Of a DNA stretch of 64,000 bases, positions 55,481-64,000 are shown in pieces (the first letter of the stretch is position 1; each line of letters opens with the position of its first letter). Under the pieces are notes generated by a model that had not been told where the DNA came from, ran no database searches, and saw only the letters and a program-made list of their open reading frames with translations. The translations under genes and the position numbers were made by a program. The DNA lies in assembly GCA_002433075.1 (NCBI GenBank), contig DJHM01000033.1, positions 1-64,000 of the forward strand, in the 5' to 3' direction. The DNA is from Latescibacteria bacterium UBA6620 (GTDB taxonomy: Bacteria; Latescibacterota; UBA2968).

Positions 55481-55524
55481 GCACTTCAGCAGGCTCGCTA
55501 TGATCTGACGCGTCGCTGAAGTGC
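55481..55524. repeat. 10-bp perfect inverted repeat upstream of the kinase-like gene
   Basis: GCACTTCAGC (55481-55490) pairs perfectly with GCTGAAGTGC (55515-55524) across 24 bases. It lies in the 322-base gap 55316-55637, which otherwise holds only the terminator. It has no T run, so it may be a regulatory or mobile-element end structure. Confidence 0.45.
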
Positions 55525-55637
55525 CTTGACCAGTTGTGGATCTTTCGTTCGCAGTAACATCTAAGCGGTATCTGCGAACAGGTTCGGGACATATAGTTAC
55601 CTGAAATCAGCGCGAAGATCCTTAAGGGATTGAGTGC

Positions 55638-56689
55638 ATGGACAACCCCATTACCGATTTCGATCAGGTGTCTTCGGAGTGGATGACAGGTAGAGTGAGG
55701 GCGAGGGCCCACCTCGGGCAGGAGGAGGCGCTTCTGCGGGAGGTGTTGGTCGAGCCAGGGTTGGAAGATCGCGTGGCCCGCTTCGAAGTAACGTATTCAG
55801 CAGAAACAGATCTACCGACACGGTTTATCCTAAAGAAAGGCACGGGGAAGGCATGTGTGGACCGGGAAGTCGGCTTCTGGGAAGCGACGGTCTCGCTGGG
55901 TGGAAAGCCACCGACCGCCCTTTGCTTCGACGCTTTGAGGGATGTGACAACAAAGTATGCACACCTGCTATCCGAGGATGTCAGCACTACGCACTACACG
56001 CGGCGGGAAGGCGACCCCACCGGTCTCCGAGAAGACATAGAGCAGGCCATTGATTGCCTGGCCAAGATCAACGCTTTCTGGTGGGATCATCCGGACTTGG
56101 GCAAGAGCTTGGGTTCTTTCCCCGCCGAAGACAATATCCTCTTCTTCGGCCGGCGTGAAGACTTCGAGAGACAGTTAATCCACGCAGTTGATGTAGGGGG
56201 CGACTGGTTTCTCTCGGAGCGGCGGACTACCTTGGAGCGGGCCCTTCGCTCATACCCGTACAAAGACCTCAAAGGTCGAAGTCGCCTCCTACCTGGGAAT
56301 CACCTAACCGCGATCAACGGCTATTTGGATTATGACCATGTGTTCTTTCCGGTCTCCCGCGGAGCGCAGCCAACCTACTTGATAGATTGGGGCCTGTGGG
56401 AAGTGCGTGTTGGCACGGACGACATCGCTCAGTGGGCCATCTGTGATTTTGCCATCCAAAATATGGACTGACAGTCGATTTAGTTCGACGGTATCACGAA
56501 GGACTGCTGCGGAAAGGCGTGCTGGACTACTCGTGGGAAGATTGCTGGCATGATTACCGGTTGTCCACGATTCGGGGTTTGTTCAAGGCAATCATGCCGT
56601 TCAGAGATGAGCCAAGACGCTGGGCAATTCTTGATCGTGCATTCGCGGCCTACGAGGCCCTATGGTGCGGTGAGCTTCTGAGTGCTTGA
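55638..56689 (+). pseudogene. Kinase/phosphotransferase-like gene with a frameshift and altered active site
   Basis: The main frame gives 277 residues with an aminoglycoside/ecdysteroid-kinase-like fold (VARFEVTYSAETDLPTRFILKKG for the ATP-Lys strand, CLAKINAFWWDHPDLG, YLIDWGLWEVRVGTDDIAQWA for the Mg-binding Asp). It stops at 56469-56471, but another frame then reads LTVDLVRRYHEGLLRKGVLDYSWEDCWHDYRLS to a stop at 56687-56689, exactly what the family has at its C-terminus. One extra A in the AAAA run near 56457 would restore it. The catalytic HGD of the family reads PGN here (LLPGNHLTAING), so even the restored protein may be inactive. Confidence 0.6.
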
Positions 56690-56724
56690 CCGGATGATGA
56701 TCGTCCAAATTGGCTCTGCGCATA

Positions 56725-56760
56725 GTGGACGCGCCAAACTCCAGGTAACTACGCGTCCAC
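56725..56760. repeat. 9-bp perfect inverted repeat downstream of the kinase-like gene
   Basis: GTGGACGCG (56725-56733) pairs with CGCGTCCAC (56752-56760) across 18 bases. It lies between the broken kinase-like gene and the second PhyH-like gene. No T run follows. Confidence 0.45.
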
Positions 56761-56865
56761 GAACCCTACTCGACAGCCATCCACTCACATCTGCCGTCGG
56801 CAGTCGTCATGGAACGCTTGTCCGTTGATCGAACTGGAACATTTCCACAATCATAAGTAAGAACA

Positions 56866-57798
56866 GTGACTAACCAGACACCACCACCCATCTCTGACGG
56901 GACGCCCTTTCACTTTGGGGAACACGAGTTTCTGTTCGGGGGTCAGATCGAGGAACTCGTTGACTCAAGCCCGATCAAGAAGGACGTCGTCGCACTGAAG
57001 TCGAGAATGGCGGAGGAGGGCTACCTGTTCATCCGTGGCTTCCATCCCCACGAAAAGGCCGAAGCTGCTGCGAGGTGGACTTTAGGGGCCATCGCAGACC
57101 GAGACGGGTTGCGGGAGGGCACCCCAATTTCGGACGGCATCATCGGTCCCGAGAATCAGAACTTTTCTTTTTTTCGGCAGATCGAAGTGGCCCACGGCCA
57201 GCCGATCCTCGACGTGGTCGACAGCGCTGAAACCTTCGCATTCTATGAAAGGATGTTCGGCGGACCGGTGCTCACCTTCGACAAGCGCTGGCTGCGTTGC
57301 ATGGCTAGGGACCGGAACAATCACTTCCATTACGACAACGTCTACGTCGGGCGGGGCACGCCCAATCGCTACACCATGTGGAGCGCGCTGACCGATATCG
57401 GTCTCGAAAATGGGCCGCTCGTCCTCTGCCTCGGATCTCACCGGCAGGAAAAATTGAAAACAACCTACGGCGCCACCGACATGGATCGCGACCTGACCGA
57501 AGCGGTTTTCAGCCAGGACCCCGTGGAACTCGTCGAAAAGTTCGGTTTTAAGCTCGCCACCGCCCACTTTCAGCCGGGTGACGTCGTCCTGTTCGGAATG
57601 TTCATGATGCATAGCTCTGCGCCCAACCTGACCGATCGTTATCGGATCAGCATCGACACGCGTTACCAGCCGGCCGACGAAGAGAAAGATGAGCGCTTCT
57701 TCTTCCGCGAGGATGGCGTATGGATGGGCAACTTCTACAACAAGGGGGCGACCTACAGATCGATGGTGGATTTTCGGAAGGAGTGGGGGCTGGAATAG
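56866..57798 (+). CDS. Phytanoyl-CoA dioxygenase (PhyH) family protein
   Basis: A 310-residue Fe(II)/2-oxoglutarate oxygenase. The iron ligands are HxD in NHFHYDNVYVG and the distal His in FMMHSSAPN. The 2-oxoglutarate Arg is in RISIDTRYQPA. FGFKLATAHFQPGDVVLFG is the usual strand before the distal His. GTG at 56866 starts it. The substrate is unknown. The gene is in a stretch of genes with no shared strand logic, which looks accessory. It shares only the fold motifs with the PhyH genes at 25246 and 62877. Confidence 0.82.
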   Translation: MTNQTPPPISDGTPFHFGEHEFLFGGQIEELVDSSPIKKDVVALKSRMAEEGYLFIRGFHPHEKAEAAARWTLGAIADRDGLREGTPISDGIIGPENQNFSFFRQIEVAHGQPILDVVDSAETFAFYERMFGGPVLTFDKRWLRCMARDRNNHFHYDNVYVGRGTPNRYTMWSALTDIGLENGPLVLCLGSHRQEKLKTTYGATDMDRDLTEAVFSQDPVELVEKFGFKLATAHFQPGDVVLFGMFMMHSSAPNLTDRYRISIDTRYQPADEEKDERFFFREDGVWMGNFYNKGATYRSMVDFRKEWGLE

Positions 57799-57981
57799 AT
57801 CAGACGTCCTTTTCCAAAGGAATGGGCGCCATACTTCGATAGAACGATCACCAGGCAGTCCCGAACCAGCGCAGGTAGATCTCGTGAGAGTTGGGATCTA
57901 GCCCAACCCATCTGAAGGGCCAGTCTATTTCTATATCGCTTATTCTCGACTTCGCTCGAACTGAAGCCCGAGTCCTGTTAG

Positions 57982-59332
57982 TCAACTTTGGGCTACGAAC
58001 TCTTCGTAGCGCGTCCTGACCCACTCTTCTTCCCTCGCTGATGCGCTGATGCAAGTCTCACCGATCTCACCCCTGAACCGTGCCGACCCATCGGCAATGT
58101 GACCCATCGCAATGTCCTCCACTTGCCCTAGAAGTCTCCCCCTCGCCGGCCCCGACGCGAAGATCGCTCCATCCACATAAAGCGTTACAGACGCCCCATC
58201 GTAGACTCCCGCCAGGTGATGCCACCCCGTATCCAGAGCTCTTTTCCCTCTCGCCGTGAACGGCCCCGCATCCGTGTTCACGATAAAGCTCGGCCCGCCT
58301 ACCGCGCCCCCCAGCCCTCCGTTGTGGCCATACTCACACGCTCTTAGGCTGAATCCTCCCCGATTCCCGATCGTATCGCAGAATCCGCCCGTGCATCCGC
58401 CCGTCGCTGGCTCCCGCCGTGAAGGCCATCGTGTAGAGCCAGTCCGTAAACCCTGCGTCTCGCACCGCCCAGTTGTCCGCATCCTCGAACGATCCTGCCG
58501 AGTCGTAGCGCAACACGTTCCCGTGAAATGGACTCCTTGACGACCCCACACTCACCTCCCCGCGAAACGGTGTGAAATAGACGAACCGTCCGTCGAAGAA
58601 ACCTCCCTTCCAGCCGGCCGGCTCGAACTCGTGCGCAGCGGCCGCATCCATTGCCGACCAGGCCTCGCGATCTTCGAAATCACCCGTCGTGTCGAACCTC
58701 ACAACACGCCCGTGCCCGAACGCGACGAAGTAGAGGAATCGGCCATCGAAGACGGCCCCCACACAGGGGCCCAGACCAACCGTCGTTCCATTGAACACCG
58801 ACCAGCGGTCAGGATCTTTGAACTCACCCTCCGTGTCGAAGCGCAGGAACCGGCTGTGATGGGCGACGCCGTCATCCCGGGGAATGAAATGAATGTAGCG
58901 ACCGTCGAAAATCGCGCCGTAGAACCCGGCTGTCCGCAACCCATCCGTCTCGCCGGCGTCGTAGGCCGCATACGATGCCGGATCATCAAACAAATTGTGA
59001 GTGTCGTATCGCAGCACGTGCGCGTGGAAGGACGTGCGCTCCTCGTGGCTTCGTGTCGGGCAGTAGTAAACGTATCGCCCGTCGAACACCGCCCCGTAGA
59101 AACCCTTCGTGACCAGCCCGTCGATCGTCCCAGCATCGAAAGCGCTGAACGCATCAAAGTCTGCCCTCGGGGTCCATTGCGAGACCAGCGGCTGTAGCCC
59201 CTCGGATCGTCCCGTCTCGATGCGAACCCAGGCGTCCACTGTCACCGACGCTCGTAGTTGCGGAGCATCGGCCGCAGGTGCGATCATGTGGGGCGACTGC
59301 CCGTCATTGCGCCAGATCACGTCATCGTTCAC
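57982..59332 (-). pseudogene. LamG-type protein with an inserted five-repeat propeller, frameshifted
   Basis: Two frames make one protein. The first (GTG 59332) starts with the N-terminal strands of a LamG fold (ASVTVDAWVRIETGRSEGLQPLVSQW). Five repeats then follow, each with a GFYGAVFDGRYVYYCP-like and an HVLRYDTHNLFDDPASYAAYDAG-like part, ending VLRYD... and ILRYDRESG. After a one-base shift at the G4 run (58358-58361), the second frame continues GGFSLRACEYGHNGG and completes the LamG fold (TGWHHLAGVYDGASVTLYVDG, LLGQVEDIAMGHIADGSARFRGEIGE). Removing one G restores a single frame of about 449 residues. No signal peptide is seen. Confidence 0.65.
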
Positions 59333-59371
59333 CTGAACCTCACCAGACCACCTTAGAGACTGAAGTCATTC

Positions 59372-60745
59372 ATGTCCATGGAGCCGGTTGCCATCCACTC
59401 CGACCGCCAGCTGTTTGTCGACGATCTCCTGATCGACCGTCTGGATAACTTGCACTTGAAACAGCACGAGCCTGTTCGTCGGAACAGGGTAATCACACTC
59501 GATAAAACGTGGGAGGGAAACACGAGCTGGTGTCCGGTCGTGCTCAGGACGGACGACCGATTCAAGATGTGGTACCGGGCACAAGGTGCGCAGGAAAAGC
59601 CCGGCGACTACAGTCACACGTTCACCGCGTACGCGGAAAGCGACGACGGCGTCACGTGGCGCCGCCCCAACCTCGGCCTGTTCGAATCCAACGGCTCCAC
59701 CGACAACAACATCTGCATCGACAACTCGAACACGAAGAACGTCGCCATCTTCATCGACACCTGCCCGGGCGTCCCCGATTCGGAACGCTACAAGGCAGTC
59801 GGCCGATGGAGCAGCGGTTCGCCGTCACGGATCTACGGACTCGCCTCCCCCGACGGCATCCACTGGCAGGACGCGCACGACGGTCCGCTCATCGTCGCAA
59901 CCGAAGCAGATCCTCACTTCGACAGTCCCCTGAGTGCCTTCTGGGACGCGCCCAACGAACACTATGTCCTCTACATCCGCGGCTGGTATCCCGACGGCCC
60001 GGAGCCGCGTATCAGAGCCATCCGAATGACCACCTCCGAGGACTTCATCCACTGGACGCCCTGGCAGTACATCACGATCGACGGCAACACACGATATCCC
60101 CACCATCTCTACACGAATGCGGGCCATCCCTACGAGCACGCGCCGTTCTACATGATGTTCCCCAAGCGGTTCCTTCCCGACCGTACGCCTGAAGGCTGGG
60201 ACCACGAGGGTCTCTCCGACATTCTTTTCCTCGCCAGTCGCGACGGCCTCAACTACACGCAGCCCTCTCCAGAACCGTATCTACGTCCTGGCCTTGACCC
60301 GAACAACTGGCACGAGCGATCCATCTTCATCGGCCCCCGGGTCCTCACGACCGGGCCCGGTGAGCTCTCCTTCTACTCCGTGCAGAATTACCGCACAGAA
60401 AAGAACCACATTCGAAGGTTCACCCTCCGGCAGGATGGATTCACCTCCCTGCACGCTGCAACCCCCGGCACCCTCGTCACCCACCCTTTCACGTTTGAAG
60501 GCGATCGCCTTCAGATTAACTTTTCTACGAGTGCGGCCGGATCCATCCGGTTGGCTTTACTCGATGCGTCCGGAACGCCGATCCCAGGTTTCTCCATCAC
60601 CCCCCCGATTTACGGCGATCGAATCGACCACACCGTCGATTGGGATGGGAAGGCCGACATCGGTGCCTTGTCGGGACGTCCGATTCGAATGCAGTGTGAA
60701 TTGCAAGAAGCCGACCTCTACAGTTTTCAATTTCGGAAGAACTGA
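59372..60745 (+). CDS. Glycosidase-like beta-propeller protein
   Basis: A 457-residue protein resembling the five-bladed propeller of glycoside hydrolase clans with GH32/43-type folds. Repeated blade patterns are FKMWYRAQGAQ, YAESDDGVTWRRPNLG, YGLASPDGIHWQDAHDG and FLASRDGLNYTQPSP, the SxDGxxW motif being typical of such enzymes. The C-terminal region (LQINFSTSAAGSIRLALLDASGTP) is a beta sandwich. I cannot confirm the acid/base residues by eye. No signal peptide is visible from ATG 59372. It is divergent from the LamG-type gene, separated by about 40 bases. Confidence 0.6.
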   Translation: MSMEPVAIHSDRQLFVDDLLIDRLDNLHLKQHEPVRRNRVITLDKTWEGNTSWCPVVLRTDDRFKMWYRAQGAQEKPGDYSHTFTAYAESDDGVTWRRPNLGLFESNGSTDNNICIDNSNTKNVAIFIDTCPGVPDSERYKAVGRWSSGSPSRIYGLASPDGIHWQDAHDGPLIVATEADPHFDSPLSAFWDAPNEHYVLYIRGWYPDGPEPRIRAIRMTTSEDFIHWTPWQYITIDGNTRYPHHLYTNAGHPYEHAPFYMMFPKRFLPDRTPEGWDHEGLSDILFLASRDGLNYTQPSPEPYLRPGLDPNNWHERSIFIGPRVLTTGPGELSFYSVQNYRTEKNHIRRFTLRQDGFTSLHAATPGTLVTHPFTFEGDRLQINFSTSAAGSIRLALLDASGTPIPGFSITPPIYGDRIDHTVDWDGKADIGALSGRPIRMQCELQEADLYSFQFRKN

Positions 60746-60999
60746 GTCGATACTTACGGATACCTTGAGCGTCATCACGCCCCGCATTTGCTTGTTTCTT
60801 GAGGCCATGCTGCCCCCCGATACACACGCCGCTTGGCGGTGCGCACCCTTCGTCAGGCTCAGGACACGGCTCGGGGACACGGTGTTATTCCGTGGATGCA
60901 ATGGTCTCTGGAACATTGACATCAGGCTCCAGTTCTGGCCTCCCTGACACCAAACCGGGTAACCCCTTCCGCCCTTTTAGATTGGGAAAGGACCTCCAC

Positions 61000-61776
61000 T
61001 TGCCTCCCGACATCACCGACTACGGCAACTCCTACGTGCGTTGGACCGGTATCCGCCGTACCGATGACACGCGCAAACCCGGGCACATGCCTGGGGACAA
61101 CACCGTGCGCATCCTACTCGACTCGCGCTGCTGGATCACGGATGCATCGGGAGAGACGCGCGAGTACAACATGATCTCCCCTTGCCGTACGGAGTGGATG
61201 TACCGGACCGACACCCTGTGGCAGCAGCCAAATTACGAATTCACTGGCATTTACTCCGCCACGGAATGGATGGCCGGGCACGTAAGAGCCGGCGACGTGC
61301 AGGAATTCGGCGGAGACTGGCGTGTTGAGCGCAACATCGGCGAGCTCTTCCGAGAGCTTCGAACTGATGTCGTCCATCATCCGAAAGTCGAGGAACTCGA
61401 AAACGATGAGGAAGTCGTGGAGGCCACTCTGACCCCCAGCCCGATCGTTGCCCGCACCGAAGTGTGGAGTTCAGACGAGAACACGCGGGCGGTCATCGAG
61501 TACCCGATCAAGACCATGAACATACAGTTGGAGCGGCGACAGATGCAGGTCGACACCGGTCCGCTCATCTACCCGGATCTCGATGCGGACGAAGAGAGCG
61601 AGATCAAGAAACTCCACTTCGCGTTCGTCTGCTTCAACGCCAACGACATCGCCGAGTTCATCCTTCGCTGTCCGACACCGGTAATGCGCGACGGCGAAGA
61701 GGTCGGAAGTTACATCGATTACTCTGACGTACGCCGGGTACCGATCAAGAACACGTTCTACGCAGCACGGCCGTAG
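61000..61776 (+). CDS. Hypothetical protein
   Basis: A 258-residue frame from TTG 61000 (LPPDITDYGNSYVRWTGIRR), with AAAGGA eight bases ahead. The frame is open further upstream to 60799 without recognisable content. It shows TVRILLDSRCWITDASGETREYNMISPCRTEWMYR and ENTRAVIEYPIKTMNIQLERRQMQ, a beta-rich pattern. No domain, signal or transmembrane segment is recognised. It precedes the isochorismatase gene by 85 bases on the same strand. Confidence 0.55.
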   Translation: MPPDITDYGNSYVRWTGIRRTDDTRKPGHMPGDNTVRILLDSRCWITDASGETREYNMISPCRTEWMYRTDTLWQQPNYEFTGIYSATEWMAGHVRAGDVQEFGGDWRVERNIGELFRELRTDVVHHPKVEELENDEEVVEATLTPSPIVARTEVWSSDENTRAVIEYPIKTMNIQLERRQMQVDTGPLIYPDLDADEESEIKKLHFAFVCFNANDIAEFILRCPTPVMRDGEEVGSYIDYSDVRRVPIKNTFYAARP

Positions 61777-61861
61777 AGGGCGCGCGGCCCGTTTGGGTGT
61801 AGAGGAAGATCACCCCAAAGCGGGGCATCGGCCCATCTGCTTGGGTCACCAGGAGGAGAGG

Positions 61862-62626
61862 ATGCGTTCGATTGAACTGGCCGTCCGCTACGGCCGGGAG
61901 ATTGCCGATCCAGAGGTAGAATCGCACGAGAAGAATCTGCGCTACGGCGAACTCAACTGGCGGCTGCCCCTGGCGGAGACCGCGCTGGTGCTCGTCGATT
62001 GCTGGGAATACTTCCCTCTCGAAAGCTTTGTCGCGCGCGCGGCGGAGATCTGCAAGGGGAAGATCCGGCCCGTACTCTCAGTGTGCCGCGAACTGGGGAT
62101 TACCGTCGTCCACGCGCCGAGCCCGATTTGGGCTGCCAACTATCCCCAGTTTCACTATCGGCTGGAGCCCCAGGGAGCGTCAGACCCAGCGGCCCCAGAC
62201 TGGCCGCCACCGATCGACGATGCCCTGGCCATACCCAGGACGGGTTCCGAGCCGGTCTACAAAGCCTGGTGGGAAAACGTCTTTCCCGATGGATTGCGCA
62301 TCTCTCCACATCTCGAGCCCGCGGGAGATGACGTCGTGTTGTCCACTGGCGAGGAGTTGCACGCCCTGTGCCGCGAGCGCGGAATCAAGCATCTGGTCTA
62401 CGCCGGTTTCGCCACCAATATCTGCGTGCTCTTCCGAGACTACGGTGTCCGCGCAATGAGTCAGAGGGGCTATAACATCCTCTTTCTCCGCGATGCGACG
62501 ACCGGGGTCGAAGGGAGCGAGACGGTCGAGGATCTGGGGGCGACCCGATCGGCAATTTTCTTCATCGAGACCAAAGTCGGCGCAAGCACGACCGCCGAGG
62601 CGTTCGTCGAAGCCTGCCGCGCCTGA
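61862..62626 (+). CDS. Isochorismatase-family cysteine hydrolase
   Basis: A 254-residue hydrolase of the isochorismatase/nicotinamidase superfamily. The catalytic Asp is in ALVLVDCWEYFP and the nucleophile Cys in GFATNICVLFRDYGVRAM. The central Lys of the triad is not clear by eye. The family hydrolyses amides, ureas or isochorismate; the substrate here is unknown. ATG at 61862 follows AGGAGGAGAGG. The frame is open upstream to 61793 but the Shine-Dalgarno favours 61862. Confidence 0.85.
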   Translation: MRSIELAVRYGREIADPEVESHEKNLRYGELNWRLPLAETALVLVDCWEYFPLESFVARAAEICKGKIRPVLSVCRELGITVVHAPSPIWAANYPQFHYRLEPQGASDPAAPDWPPPIDDALAIPRTGSEPVYKAWWENVFPDGLRISPHLEPAGDDVVLSTGEELHALCRERGIKHLVYAGFATNICVLFRDYGVRAMSQRGYNILFLRDATTGVEGSETVEDLGATRSAIFFIETKVGASTTAEAFVEACRA

Positions 62627-62876
62627 GCTAAGCGGGCCCAGTCACAGGCCGATCCATCAATAGCCGATCATGGCTGGAGGTCCCCGCACCTCGCACGAAG
62701 GGATGACTCCTGCCCTTGTCCCCAAAAGCAGGGGCGAAAGGAGCCGCTACAGCAAGTAATCACGATGGCTGCGGCGCATTCGTATTCTGGTAGCAGATCT
62801 TTGCGCTCAGCTGAAACGTGATGTATGGTCGCCCACCGAACACCTTATTCACCGACACGGCCGAAGGAGAGCACAG

Positions 62877-63668
62877 GTGAAACTCGAAGACACCCAGATC
62901 GAAACCTTCGATGAACAGGGCTACCTGTTTTTCCCCGGTCTGTTGGACGAGGAGGAGGTGACGATTCTACAGGAGGCAATTCCACAGGTCGTGAATCGCC
63001 AAGGGCCAGAAGTAATCCCTGAGAAAGAAGACCCATCGGCGGCCAGGCTGGCCTTCGGGGCGCATGCGTACAGTGAACCGTTCCAGTATCTCTCTGTGCT
63101 CCCCCGCGTGTTGAACCCCGTCCAACAGCTATTGCGAGACGATGTGTATCTTCATCAGAGCCGCTTGAATTCCAAACAGGGCTTCGGCGGAGGTGCATCT
63201 TGGGACTGGCATCAGGATTACCCACCCTGGCATAGCATCGACGGAATGCCTGAGCCAAGATGCATTATGGCGTCCGTGTTCGTCGACGACTGCACGGCCG
63301 TCACATCACCGTTGATGATCGTGCCAGGTTCGCAACGCCACGGGCTTCTCGACGCCAAGCTTCACAAAGACGCGAAGGGAAAAGGGTATGCGCTGCATCA
63401 TATCGATCGCCCCACCTTCCAGCGGCTCGCAGAGGAGAACGGAATCGAAGCGCTGATCGGGCCGGCGGGATCGGTCGCTTTCATCCACTGCAACGTGGTG
63501 CACGGATCGGCCAACAACGTCTCGCCGTGGCGGCGAGCCATCCTCTACCTGATCTACAACGCCGTCAGCAACGCCTGTACGGGCACGGAGCGTCCCTGGT
63601 ATCAGAACAATCGTGACTTCACACCCCTTGAGCCGCTCGACGACGGATGTCTGAGCGCGTTGGCGTAG
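62877..63668 (+). CDS. Phytanoyl-CoA dioxygenase (PhyH) family protein, ectoine-hydroxylase-like
   Basis: A 263-residue Fe(II)/2-oxoglutarate oxygenase. The HxD is in WDWHQDYPPWHS, the distal His in NVVHGSANNVSPWRR (the Arg may bind 2-oxoglutarate), and DDCTAVTSPLMIVPGSQRHGLL is the typical jelly-roll part. It resembles ectoine hydroxylases in layout (EQGYLFFPGLLDEEEV at the start), but the substrate is unproven and no ectoine genes are in view. GTG at 62877 follows AAGGAGAG. Its stop overlaps the start of the next frame. The 250-base gap before it shows no gene. Confidence 0.85.
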   Translation: MKLEDTQIETFDEQGYLFFPGLLDEEEVTILQEAIPQVVNRQGPEVIPEKEDPSAARLAFGAHAYSEPFQYLSVLPRVLNPVQQLLRDDVYLHQSRLNSKQGFGGGASWDWHQDYPPWHSIDGMPEPRCIMASVFVDDCTAVTSPLMIVPGSQRHGLLDAKLHKDAKGKGYALHHIDRPTFQRLAEENGIEALIGPAGSVAFIHCNVVHGSANNVSPWRRAILYLIYNAVSNACTGTERPWYQNNRDFTPLEPLDDGCLSALA

Positions 63669-64000
63669 AAGTCGAAACAGTAGGCACAGGTTCTCGGCTT
63701 CCCAAAGGGCCCCATGACCTGACCTCCTCAGGATTCCTCGTCACTCTGCTGGATCCCACGACAGCAAGTGAGACGGAACTGACCATCCTCAACGCCTTCG
63801 AGAACACCATCCACTCTGAGGTGTGGTCAGATGCGGGAACACTCCCGCTGGAGCAGACGATCTCGCGACTCCGGTCCTCCCCACCGCACTTCCACCACTA
63901 TCTCTGGACCGTCACGCGTGGAGACAGAAACGCTATTCTGGCGATAGCGAGAACCATTCACTTCGAACACGACACTCACCTGATGCATTTCGACGTTTCG
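63647..64000 (+). CDS. GNAT-like acetyltransferase, N-terminal part (partial)
   Basis: ATG at 63647 opens a frame that runs 118 codons to the window edge without a stop. After a short leader (MSERVGVEVETVG) the residues FLVTLLDPTTASETELTILNAFENTIHSEVW, then HHYLWTVTRGDRNAILAIARTIHFEHDTHLMHFDVS, follow the N-terminal pattern of some GNAT enzymes, ending where the acetyl-CoA-loop strand should begin. It overlaps the stop of the PhyH gene, so the two are probably coupled. The family call is tentative. Confidence 0.5.
   Translation, partial: MSERVGVEVETVGTGSRLPKGPHDLTSSGFLVTLLDPTTASETELTILNAFENTIHSEVWSDAGTLPLEQTISRLRSSPPHFHHYLWTVTRGDRNAILAIARTIHFEHDTHLMHFDVS

Overview
This is a 64 kb, gene-dense, GC-rich bacterial chromosome segment. 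No gene here names the species. The mix of families points to an uncultured Latescibacterota-like or related Gram-negative lineage: a GWxTD protein, a DUF5916 outer-membrane protein, a DUF1800/DUF1501 pair, dockerin-like EF-hand tails, three phytanoyl-CoA-dioxygenase-like genes, a ferredoxin-dependent pyruvate oxidoreductase and a monomeric isocitrate dehydrogenase. That placement is inference from gene content. GTG and TTG starts are frequent and usually follow a good Shine-Dalgarno sequence.

Layout. 1-2.4 kb: end of an unknown frame, a bidirectional terminator, a Gfo/Idh oxidoreductase and an HpcH/HpaI aldolase. 2.8-5.6 kb: a large secreted DUF5916 protein. 5.6-7.7 kb: a decayed island with a 68-bp palindromic-end element, a small ORF and a tyrosine integrase broken by one amber codon, lying beside a tRNA-Thr(TGT). 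7.7-17.2 kb (minus strand): isocitrate dehydrogenase, a truncated response-regulator receiver, the chain queA-ispDF-dedA-ddl, DUF2905, an SDR and a zinc alcohol dehydrogenase. 17.4-26.1 kb (plus): DinG-type helicase/exonuclease overlapping a RelA/SpoT homologue, a TAXI-TRAP transporter, DUF1499 and a PhyH-like dioxygenase. 26.1-30.1 kb: a truncated methyltransferase, a lipoprotein and the DUF1800/DUF1501 pair. 30.1-46.5 kb (minus): ubiA-ubiX, a frameshifted acetyltransferase, an FAD oxidoreductase, an NHL propeller protein, a frameshifted coiled-coil membrane protein, the chain topA-xerC-Ig lipoprotein-pilin-like protein-metalloprotease, a BatA/VWA protein and ptsN. 46.8-55.3 kb: GWxTD protein, RDD protein, FAH/AraD1 protein and a two-gene pyruvate:ferredoxin oxidoreductase preceded by two copies of a perfect palindrome. 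55.6-64 kb: an accessory-looking stretch with a broken kinase-like gene, two PhyH-like genes, a frameshifted LamG protein with an inserted propeller, a glycosidase-like propeller, an isochorismatase-family hydrolase and the start of an acetyltransferase.

Functionally, the core genes cover envelope synthesis (ispDF, ddl), tRNA modification (queA), DNA topology and dimer resolution (topA, xerC), stringent response, quinone synthesis (ubiA, ubiX) and central carbon flow (icd, POR). The secreted proteins share EF-hand tails and propeller or LamG folds, suggesting attack on or binding to external polymers.

Four genes (31670-32588, 34917-35463, 55638-56689, 57982-59332) are split by a single-base indel at or near a short homopolymer run, and the integrase carries one in-frame stop. 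Some of these may be assembly errors rather than real decay. I found no CRISPR array and no intact transposase. No complete new system is proven; the items I consider most worth following are the tandem operator before the oxidoreductase, the LamG/propeller insertion protein, the shared EF-hand tails and the TGACCTGCC-ended elements.
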